A DNA stretch of 64,000 nucleotides, from positions 52,833 to 116,832 of the forward strand of contig CAVWAL010000006.1 of NCBI GenBank assembly GCA_963752935.1, written 5' to 3'. Shown here piece by piece: positions 19,034 to 25,964 of this stretch (the first letter of the stretch is position 1; each line of letters opens with the position of its first letter). The translations under genes were made by a program, and so were the position numbers. Origin of the DNA: RI-153 sp963752935 (GTDB lineage Bacteria > Chloroflexota > Anaerolineae > Caldilineales > Caldilineaceae). The notes under the pieces were generated by a model. The model was not told the origin of the DNA, searched no databases, and saw only the letters and a program-made list of their open reading frames with translations.

Positions 19034-19260
19034 TTTGAAACCGAGAGTTTGACTAGCGCCGGTTGAGTGCCCGGAGCTTGCGGAGGACATGGCGCAGCGC
19101 CTGTACCAAACGAACCCAGCGGGTTCGACGGCGATCCAGTGTTGACCCGCTTCGCTGGTTTCGATACGGCTCGCAGACTCGCCTACTCAACCGACGCTCG
19201 CTCTCTTGCTGGGTAGTCCAACGCTGCGGCTTCGACGGTCACAAAACTCTCGGTTTCAAA
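19034..19260. mobile_element. MITE-like repeat, family D, copy 2
   Basis: A 227-bp element bounded by perfect 17-bp inverted repeats TTTGAAACCGAGAGTTT (19034-19050) and its complement (19244-19260). The interior holds two variants of the GCGCCGGTTGAG...GGTTTCGATACGG...CTCAACCGACGCTC module also seen in copy 1 at 12781-12934. It has no coding capacity. Direct repeats in the flanks are poor (GTGA only), so the insertion is old or not transposase-made. Confidence 0.7.
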
Positions 19261-19335
19261 GTGATACCACTCTAAGCCCACACCACCGTGCGCAAGCAGC
19301 TAAAGCAGCGATGGCCGATGTTCCTGGCACCCATC

Positions 19336-21123
19336 TTAGTGCCGGAGTTCGTTCATGGCCGCAGGCAGGTAGGGCAGTAGATCCCCGGCCAGGACGCCGG
19401 CGAGGCCGATCTCGTCTTCGCAGAATTCACCTGCCCGGCCGTGGATCCAGGCGCCAAGACAGGCGGCGTCAAAGGGATCGAGCCCCTGGGCGAGGAAGCC
19501 CGTCACCGCCCCGGCCAGGACGTCGCCTGTGCCGGCCGTGGCCAGGGCAGGGGTCGCCACGGGCAGCACCGCCAGTCGGCCGTCCGGGTGGGCAATGACG
19601 GTGTAAGGCCCCTTGAGCAGGATCACAGCCTTCCAGGCGGCGGCCTTTTCACGCGCCAGATCCCAGGCGCGCCCGGTGACGTCGCTGACGCTGTCAAGGC
19701 CACACAGCCTCGCCATCTCGGCGGGGTGCGGCGTGAGGACGACCTTTTCGGGCAGCAGTTCTGGCCAATTGTCCAGTTTGGCCAGATTGTTCAGTCCATC
19801 GGCATCGATCACGATTGGCGGCAACGCCGGTATCTCGTCGGAGGTAACCGCTCGATTGCTGCGTCTCATCATGCCAAATGGCGTCGCCGTGGCCTCGCTC
19901 TCGCCAACACTTTCTGTCTCACCGTCGGTCTCGCCCTTGACGGTCATCCGCTGAAACGAGCCGCCCAAGACCGAACGCGTCGTGCGGTTCTCTCCCGACA
20001 ACAGGTGACGAATGAACGTGCGCGTCGTCTCCTCCTGCCCCAGACCGGGGCCGAGGAGCAATGCGTCGTAGCCGCCCAACTTTTGATGGACGAGATTGAC
20101 GGCTCCTTCGCTGACGACGCCCATTTCGTGCGGCAGCAGAATCCACGTCGGCTCCGAAAGCGCCGTCGCCACAGGTACCCACACCGGATGCGGCACGGCG
20201 CCGGTGACGAGACCGGCGCCGCTGCGCGCCATCGAGGCCAGGGTGAGGTAGGCAGCGCCGGTAAAGTTGACGCTGCCCACAATGGCCATGGCTTTGCCGA
20301 ACGATCCTTTGTGGCTGTTGCGGCTGCGCTCGGGTAACAGATGCGCCACGTAATGGGGATCGAGGGCGAAGGTGGTTACGTTCTCGGCCAGCGCCGGATC
20401 GATCTCGATGTCGGCCACGATCAGTTGGCCGAGGATGTCCGCCCCGGGAAAGAGAAAGTGTCCGCGTTTGGCGAAGGCAAAGGTAACCGTAATATCGGCG
20501 GCCAGCGTGTGCGGGTCCACCTCACCGCTGTCGCCGTTGAGGCCCGACGGTGTGTCCACGGCCACAATCGTGAAGGGTTCTTCCTCGGCGCGCCGCTCCT
20601 CTTGCACAAGAGCGATCCGCCCCAACAGGTCGGCCAGTTCGCCTTCGATGGGCCGGTTGGCGCCGGTGCCCAGCAGAGCATCCACCACGACATCGGCCTC
20701 GTAGAGCCACTCCTCCAGCAGCACAAGGTCGGGGTCCTCGTCGATGCGGCCGCTTTCCACACCCATTGCCATCAGCTTGGCAAAGTGATCTTCGTAGTCA
20801 TGCTCCGAGTCGGTGCGGCGATTCCACAAATAGACGCGCACGTTATAGCCGCCCTCACTGAGATAGCGCGCGCAGACAAGACCGTCTCCACCGTTGTTGC
20901 CCGGCCCGGCCAGGACGAGCACCTGCGTCTCATCGGCAAAGGGGAATTCCCCGGCAATGGCGTCGGACACGGCCTGCCCGGCATTTTCCATCATCTCGGC
21001 ATAGGATACGCCGGCAGCGTCACTTTCCTGCTCCATCTTGCGCATCTCTTCAACCGAGACGATCTTCAGATGGGCAGGGATCGCGTAGGACGCGCCGGCG
21101 TGTTTTGTGTTCGTTTCAGACAT
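19336..21123 (-). CDS. nnr: Bifunctional NAD(P)H-hydrate epimerase / ADP-dependent dehydratase
   Basis: The 595-residue enzyme repairs damaged NAD(P)H hydrates. The N-terminal YjeF domain (about 1-240) contains LAGPGNNGGDGLVCARYL and AVDTPSGLNGDSG. The C-terminal ribokinase-like dehydratase domain contains LLGPGLGQ, VIDADGLNNL, LTPHPAEMARL, LLKGPYTVIAHPDG and AGTGDVLAG. A stretch of about 50 residues rich in Glu, Ser and Thr is inserted between LLGPGLGQ and VIDADG, unusual for the family. The start at 21123 is chosen for its GAGGAGAG ribosome site; an ATG at 21147 lies before that site. Confidence 0.93.
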   Translation of the reverse strand: MSETNTKHAGASYAIPAHLKIVSVEEMRKMEQESDAAGVSYAEMMENAGQAVSDAIAGEFPFADETQVLVLAGPGNNGGDGLVCARYLSEGGYNVRVYLWNRRTDSEHDYEDHFAKLMAMGVESGRIDEDPDLVLLEEWLYEADVVVDALLGTGANRPIEGELADLLGRIALVQEERRAEEEPFTIVAVDTPSGLNGDSGEVDPHTLAADITVTFAFAKRGHFLFPGADILGQLIVADIEIDPALAENVTTFALDPHYVAHLLPERSRNSHKGSFGKAMAIVGSVNFTGAAYLTLASMARSGAGLVTGAVPHPVWVPVATALSEPTWILLPHEMGVVSEGAVNLVHQKLGGYDALLLGPGLGQEETTRTFIRHLLSGENRTTRSVLGGSFQRMTVKGETDGETESVGESEATATPFGMMRRSNRAVTSDEIPALPPIVIDADGLNNLAKLDNWPELLPEKVVLTPHPAEMARLCGLDSVSDVTGRAWDLAREKAAAWKAVILLKGPYTVIAHPDGRLAVLPVATPALATAGTGDVLAGAVTGFLAQGLDPFDAACLGAWIHGRAGEFCEDEIGLAGVLAGDLLPYLPAAMNELRH

Positions 21124-21230
21124 ATCACTCTCCTCATTCAAATCCATAGGCGAAACATCATCCTAGTATCCCAGTGTAGACGGAAGAGCGAAGGCAACGC
21201 AAGCCGGGCAGGCAAAGAATCACACGCCAA

Positions 21231-21716
21231 TCACGCTGGTTCGAAGCGCCAGCGTGTGGCATCCACGGTGAAATCAGTCCATGCGAAGGCGCGCTCGATG
21301 TGCAGTTCCCACACCGGCGTGCCGTGGCGCATGTTGTACTTGGCTTCGTAGGCGTCGTCGATACGGGTCAGCAATGCTTCGTCGGTATTCTCGGTCGTGT
21401 GCACGGTCATCCACCCTTCGAGGATCACGACCGAATCGCCGCTTTCCAGGTGGACGGTCGCGCGTGGATTGGCCATCAGATTGCGCTGCCAGCGCGTCTG
21501 CTCGCCGCCGCCGCAGAAGAAGGTGTCATCCACCCAAACACCCCACACCGGCCGCGCATGCGGAATGCCACCCGGCGTCACCGTGTTGATCCAATAGTTG
21601 CGCGGTGGGGTCATCTTCTCGACGACGTGACGCCACGGCAGCAGCCGCTCCGTATCTTCAGGCAGGCCATAGCCGGGAATATGGGGGCGACTGACGATCT
21701 GTTCGTGAATGCTCAT
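21231..21716 (-). CDS. Pyridoxamine 5'-phosphate oxidase family flavoprotein
   Basis: The 161-residue protein has the split-barrel flavin-binding fold of the PPOX family. WINTVTPGGIPHARPVWGVWVDDTFFCGG and NLMANPRATVHLESGDSVVILEG (each split by loops) cover the FMN-binding strands. It probably reduces or binds a small cofactor or F420/FMN-linked substrate rather than making PLP. It is divergently transcribed from a WYL-domain regulator, whose candidate operator lies between them, so it is the likely regulatory target. AAAGGA precedes the ATG. Confidence 0.82.
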   Translation of the reverse strand: MSIHEQIVSRPHIPGYGLPEDTERLLPWRHVVEKMTPPRNYWINTVTPGGIPHARPVWGVWVDDTFFCGGGEQTRWQRNLMANPRATVHLESGDSVVILEGWMTVHTTENTDEALLTRIDDAYEAKYNMRHGTPVWELHIERAFAWTDFTVDATRWRFEPA

Positions 21717-21787
21717 GATAGTTTCCTTTGAATAGGAGGAGATCTTCTCTCTCGCTGCGCATCTGCTACACTATATCGCACAATTCC

Positions 21788-21802
21788 TGTCAACAAGTGT
21801 CA
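21788..21802. promoter_or_regulatory. Candidate operator TGTCAACAAGTGTCA
   Basis: A TGTCA direct repeat with 5-bp spacing lies in the 104-bp gap between the PPOX gene and the WYL regulator, 19 bp before the regulator start. The position suits autoregulation and control of the divergent gene. Confidence 0.35.
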
Positions 21803-21820
21803 TATTTTCGGGAGAGGATG

Positions 21821-22777
21821 ATGCGATCTTCAAGGTTACTGTTGATTTTGCTGCATCTACAGGCGCATGGACGTACAACTGCCGCCGACCTGGCGCAACG
21901 ATTGGAGGTATCGGAGCGAACGATCTATCGCGATATGGATGCGCTGAGCGCAGCGGGGGTGCCGGTGGTGGCAGACCGCGGCGTGGGCGGCGGCTGGTAT
22001 CTGCTCGACGATTATCGAACGAATCTCACCGGGCTGAACGAGGACGAGATCCGCACGCTCTTTTTGGCCAATGCCACTCATGTGTTGGACGATCTGGGTC
22101 TGCAACAGGCGGCGGAAGTGGCGTTGGTCAAGTTGTTAGCCTCACTGCCCGACAGACACCGGCGCAACGCTGAGTACGTGCGCGACCGAATCCACGTGGA
22201 AGGCACACGCCGCCCCTCAACACCAGAGGATCTGACGTGGCTCTCTACGCTGCAAGAAGCAATTTGGGACGAACACAAGATCAAGATCCGCTATCAACGC
22301 GGTGACGGCGTGGAAATTGAACGCGTCGTTGATCCGCTGGGGTTGGTGGCTAAGGGGGCGATCTGGTATCTAGTGGCGGCGCATGGCGACGAGTTTCGCA
22401 CCTATCGAGTCTCGCGCATTAGCGACGTACAGATTCAGTTGGAACAATGTCAGCGTCCGCAAGGCTTCGATTTGGCCGAACACTGGGAAACATCCACAGC
22501 TCAATTCCTGGCAAGCCTACCCCAATACCGGGTTACCCTGCGCGTAGATGCATCCCGGGTTCAATGGCTCTCTACGCTCTGGCGCTATGCACGCATCGAA
22601 TCGACCGAAGCACCCGACGCCGCCGATCGTCAGATTATCCACGTCCTCGTGGAGACCGAAGAGGAAGCGCTGGCCTACGTCCTCGGCTGCGGTCCACGTG
22701 CAGAGGTATTGTCGCCGTCGGACCTGATTGAACGTCTCAAAACAACCGTTCAAGCGTGGCAACACTTACAGAATTGA
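21821..22777 (+). CDS. YafY-type transcriptional regulator (HTH_11 + WYL)
   Basis: The 318-residue regulator has an N-terminal DeoR-like winged helix (DLAQRLEVSERTIYRDMDALSAAGVP region, residues about 20-50), followed by ADRGVGGGW and a WYL ligand-sensing domain (VVDPLGLVAKGAIWYLVAAHG, then FRTYRVSRI) and a C-terminal WCX extension. Two adjacent ATGs occur; 21821 is preferred because GGGAG is then 6 nt away. It faces away from the PPOX gene it probably controls. The stop overlaps the convergent arginase gene by 12 bp. Confidence 0.88.
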   Translation: MRSSRLLLILLHLQAHGRTTAADLAQRLEVSERTIYRDMDALSAAGVPVVADRGVGGGWYLLDDYRTNLTGLNEDEIRTLFLANATHVLDDLGLQQAAEVALVKLLASLPDRHRRNAEYVRDRIHVEGTRRPSTPEDLTWLSTLQEAIWDEHKIKIRYQRGDGVEIERVVDPLGLVAKGAIWYLVAAHGDEFRTYRVSRISDVQIQLEQCQRPQGFDLAEHWETSTAQFLASLPQYRVTLRVDASRVQWLSTLWRYARIESTEAPDAADRQIIHVLVETEEEALAYVLGCGPRAEVLSPSDLIERLKTTVQAWQHLQN

Positions 22778-23671
22778 TTGCCCCAGCAATGAAGCCATCA
22801 GTGCCACGCATAGATCGGCGGTGTGGTTGCGGTCATCGAGGATGGGGTTGATCTCGACGATGTCCACGCTGCCGACGCGTCCGTCGTCGGCGAGCATTTC
22901 CATAATCAGGTGCGCCTCGCGATAGGAAAGGCCACCCGGCACAGGCGTGCCGACGCCGGGCGCAATCGCCGGATCGAGCGAGTCGGCATCGAACGAGACG
23001 TGCAGCCGGTCCAACCCACGGGCGCTGAAGTGATCGAGAACCTGACGCATAATGGCGGCCATCCCCTGTTCGTCGATCTCGCGCATGCTAAAGACACGCA
23101 CCTGCCGATGGCCGAGCAACGTGCGTTCGTCGGCGTCGAGTGAGCGCAGCCCCAGGATAACCACATCCTCGGCGGCGAGGCGATTGTGATTGAGATAAGG
23201 CGCCAGCGCCAGCGGTTCCTGGCCGAGCAGTGTGCCCAGCGGCATCCCGTGTAGGTTAAGACTGGGTGAGGTTGTGGGTGTGTTGAAATCGGCGTGGGCG
23301 TCGATCCAGAGCAGGCCCACACGCCCCACGGCACAGACGCCCGCCACACTGCCCGCGGCCAGCGAATGATCGCCGCCCAAGGTCAGGGGCATGGCGCCGT
23401 CTTTGAGCGCAGCCCGGCAGCACTCGGCCAATGTTCGATTGACGCGCGCAACCGCCGCCAGATGGCGAAGCCCGTTTGGATCGGGGGACCGTTCGTCTTC
23501 TTCGGGTACGGGTACATCCAGGTTGCCCAGATCGGTCACCTCGTATCCCAGTCGTTCCAGCCGTCGCTCCAGTTCTGCGTAGCGCAAAGCAAACGGCCCC
23601 ATGTCGACGCCGCGGCGTCCTTGCCCCATATCCATGGGCACGCCGATGATCTGAATCTTCTGATTGGTCAT
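22766..23671 (-). CDS. rocF: Arginase
   Basis: The 301-residue ureohydrolase contains all three metal motifs: GGDHSLAAGS, DAHADFN and SFDADSLDP, with EINP near the C-terminus. GVPMDMGQGRRGVDMGP at the N-terminus is typical of true arginases (arginine to ornithine and urea) rather than agmatinases. The ATG at 23671 matches the family N-terminus; the frame extends to 23749 without homology. The 3' end overlaps the convergent WYL regulator by 12 bp. Confidence 0.92.
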   Translation of the reverse strand: MTNQKIQIIGVPMDMGQGRRGVDMGPFALRYAELERRLERLGYEVTDLGNLDVPVPEEDERSPDPNGLRHLAAVARVNRTLAECCRAALKDGAMPLTLGGDHSLAAGSVAGVCAVGRVGLLWIDAHADFNTPTTSPSLNLHGMPLGTLLGQEPLALAPYLNHNRLAAEDVVILGLRSLDADERTLLGHRQVRVFSMREIDEQGMAAIMRQVLDHFSARGLDRLHVSFDADSLDPAIAPGVGTPVPGGLSYREAHLIMEMLADDGRVGSVDIVEINPILDDRNHTADLCVALMASLLGQSIL

Positions 23672-23757
23672 ACGGGGTTTGCTACCTGCCTCTCGTGCTG
23701 GTGGATAGGAAAGGCTGCCTGATTTTAGCCATGAACTGATTGTGGACATGCGGCGAC

Positions 23758-23793
23758 GCGCAACGCCCAGGCCGAAAGACCCGGGCGTTGCGC
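23758..23793. terminator. 11-bp hairpin between cysE and arginase
   Basis: GCGCAACGCCC (23758-23768) and GGGCGTTGCGC (23783-23793) are perfect complements around a 14-nt loop, 11 nt beyond the cysE stop on the minus strand. No T-run follows. Confidence 0.5.
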
Positions 23794-23804
23794 TCGCTTT
23801 GACC

Positions 23805-24548
23805 TCAAATGTGATAGGTCAATGCTTCCTCGCTGGGCGCTTCGTGAACGCCCGCCATTTGTGACAGATCCTCGCCGCCGTTCCTGGCTTCACCGGCGAG
23901 TTCCACATGCACCAGCGCCAGTTCCTGTTCCATACTTTCTACACGATCAGCCAGTCGCAGGATCCGTTCCATGGTGGCGTCGGGCAGCAGGTTGTGTTGC
24001 AGATCCACGTCACTCGGGCCGGAAACCGGCTCGCCCTGATGCGAGACGATCCGCCCGGGCACACCGACGACGACGGCATCACAGGGCACATCCTTCACCA
24101 CCACAGAGTTGGCGCCGATACGCGAGCGCGCCCCGATCCGAATGGGGCCAAGGACCTGCGCGCCCGCCCCAATCACTACATGATCCTCGACGGTGGGGTG
24201 GCGTTTTTCTTTGCGCCAACTGACACCGCCCAGGGTCACGTTGTGATAAAGGGTCACATCTTCGCCGATTTCGGCTGTCTCACCGATCACGGTGCCCATG
24301 CCGTGATCGATGAACAGCCCCGCCCCAATCTGCGCGCCGGGATGGATCTCGATGCCCGTCAAGAAGCGGCCCACATGCGAGATGCCACGGCCCAAGAAAT
24401 AGAGCTTGCGTACCCAAAACCAATGGCCCAGGCGATACATCCAGACTGAGTGCAGCCCTGGATAGAAGAAGAGAATCTCAAGCCAACTGCGCGCCGCCGG
24501 GTCGCGCGCAAAGATCGCATTGACATCTCGACGTAGCCGTCCGAACAT
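23805..24548 (-). CDS. cysE: Serine O-acetyltransferase
   Basis: The 247-residue enzyme makes O-acetylserine for cysteine synthesis. The left-handed beta-helix of hexapeptide repeats is clear (IEIHPGAQIGAGLFIDHG, MGTVIGETAEIGEDVTLY, GAGAQVLGPIRIGARSRIG). The catalytic His is in FIDHG. It is the short CysE type with an extra C-terminal tail of about 70 residues containing a coiled-coil-like acidic stretch. It lies 52 bp after cysK, so the two cysteine-synthesis genes form an operon. Confidence 0.94.
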   Translation of the reverse strand: MFGRLRRDVNAIFARDPAARSWLEILFFYPGLHSVWMYRLGHWFWVRKLYFLGRGISHVGRFLTGIEIHPGAQIGAGLFIDHGMGTVIGETAEIGEDVTLYHNVTLGGVSWRKEKRHPTVEDHVVIGAGAQVLGPIRIGARSRIGANSVVVKDVPCDAVVVGVPGRIVSHQGEPVSGPSDVDLQHNLLPDATMERILRLADRVESMEQELALVHVELAGEARNGGEDLSQMAGVHEAPSEEALTYHI

Positions 24549-24600
24549 AACGCGTCCTCATTTCGACAACTTGATAGATCAGTCTCTGCTGAATGCCGGG

Positions 24601-25533
24601 CTACCCGCGCAGATCCTCGTAGAGGATTGTGCTCAAGTATCGTTCTCCATTGGAGGGCACGATGACGACGATCAGCTTGCCTGCGTTTTCCGGGCGCTTT
24701 GCCACCTGCACGGCCGCGTGAATGGCGGCCCCGGATGAGATCCCGGCCAGGATGCCTTCTTCACGGCCCACCCGGCGCGCCATCTCGACGGCTTCCTCGT
24801 TCGTGACCTGGAAGACTTCATCGATCAGATCCACGTCGAGGACCTTGGGCACGAAGCCCGCCCCGATGCCCTGGATCTTGTGTGGGCCCGGCGCTCCCCC
24901 CGAGAGGATCGGTGATGCAGCCGGTTCGATGGCAATCGCCTTAAAGCCGGGTTTGCGAGACTTGAGCACATCGGCGATGCCGGTGATGGTGCCGCCGGTG
25001 CCCACACCCGCGATCAAAATGTCAACCTCGCCATCGGTATCGCGCCAGATCTCTTCTGCCGTGGTGCGGCGGTGCACTTCGGGGTTGGCCGGGTTCTCGA
25101 ACTGCTGAGGAATGAAATAACGCGAATCCTGGGCGGCCAATTCTTCGGCCTTCTGGATGGCGCCGTTCATGCCCGCTGAGCCGGGGGTGAGGATCAAATC
25201 CGCCCCATACGCGCGCAAAAGGATACGTCGTTCCATGCTCATCGTGTCGGGCATGATCAGCGTACAGCGATAGCCTTTTGCGGCGCAGACAAAGGCCAAC
25301 GCAATGCCGGTGTTGCCGCTGGTGGGCTCCAGGATGATCGTATCTGGACCGATCTTGCCGGCCTTTTCGGCAGCCTCGATCATGTTGACGCCAATCCGAT
25401 CCTTGACACTAGACGCCGGATTGAAGAATTCCAACTTGGCGACAACGGTCGCAACTGCGCCCTCTGTCACACGGTTGAGCCGCACCAGTGGGGTGTTGCC
25501 CATCAACTCGACAATATTCTCTGCTACTTTCAT
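24601..25533 (-). CDS. cysK: Cysteine synthase A (O-acetylserine sulfhydrylase)
   Basis: The 310-residue PLP enzyme converts O-acetylserine and sulfide to cysteine. NPASSVKDRIG holds the Schiff-base Lys, EPTSGNTGIALA the substrate loop, and GVGTGGTITG the phosphate-binding loop. The ATG at 25533 follows GGAAGAAG and matches the family N-terminus (MKVAENIVELMGNTPLVRL); the upstream frame to 25614 runs through the leader. The downstream cysE is cotranscribed. A palindrome near the likely transcription start suggests repression. Confidence 0.95.
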   Translation of the reverse strand: MKVAENIVELMGNTPLVRLNRVTEGAVATVVAKLEFFNPASSVKDRIGVNMIEAAEKAGKIGPDTIILEPTSGNTGIALAFVCAAKGYRCTLIMPDTMSMERRILLRAYGADLILTPGSAGMNGAIQKAEELAAQDSRYFIPQQFENPANPEVHRRTTAEEIWRDTDGEVDILIAGVGTGGTITGIADVLKSRKPGFKAIAIEPAASPILSGGAPGPHKIQGIGAGFVPKVLDVDLIDEVFQVTNEEAVEMARRVGREEGILAGISSGAAIHAAVQVAKRPENAGKLIVVIVPSNGERYLSTILYEDLRG

Positions 25534-25571
25534 CTTCTTCCGTCCCTCTCTTAAGGTGGCGACTTCGGCCA

Positions 25572-25602
25572 CGTTATCACCGCGATAACGCTCCCGTCTA
25601 TA
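25572..25602 (-). promoter_or_regulatory. cysK-cysE promoter region with palindromic operator
   Basis: On the minus strand a TATAGA -10-like box (25597-25602) is followed 6 bp downstream by the perfect palindrome CGTTATC-N5-GATAACG (25572-25590), which would cover the transcription start. A TTGACG lies about 20 bp upstream of the -10 box, rather far. The arrangement suggests a repressor that senses sulfur supply, but the regulator is not identified. Confidence 0.45.
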
Positions 25603-25660
25603 GTGAGTGAACACCCCTTATCCGTCAAGTTGGGCTGATTCCTTTATAATGGAAAACAAT

Positions 25661-25816
25661 GGGTGCGTCCCAAGTTTTTCGGTTCTGATCTTCAGGGCAG
25701 CTACCCAGAACGGACCGGCACGGAGGCCGGTCCCTACACGTAGGGATGGACCTCCGTGTCCATCCGTCGTGGCTGCCCTGAAGATATGGACCCACCCAAT
25801 AATATGGGACACACCC
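25661..25816. mobile_element. MITE, family A, copy 1, with 9-bp target duplication
   Basis: A 156-bp non-coding element. Its ends are GGGTGCGTCCCA and TGGGACACACCC, inverted repeats matching at 11 of 12 positions. A perfect internal 14-bp inverted repeat (25688-25701 and 25772-25785) and central palindromes let it fold into a long hairpin. It is flanked by identical 9-bp direct repeats GAAAACAAT at 25652-25660 and 25817-25825. A near-identical copy lies at 46519-46676. It sits upstream of cysK. The rest of the gap between cysK and the next gene holds nothing recognisable. Confidence 0.9.
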
Positions 25817-25964
25817 GAAAACAATCAGCATCTTGTCAACACCTTGTATATAGACTAAACTGGATCACCCCAATCATCAATGAGTTAAAACGAGACAGTA
25901 TACGCTGCACGCTTCTGCAACTTGATCAGCTACTGATCATGCCTAGAAAAGGGGAGGGGACGCT

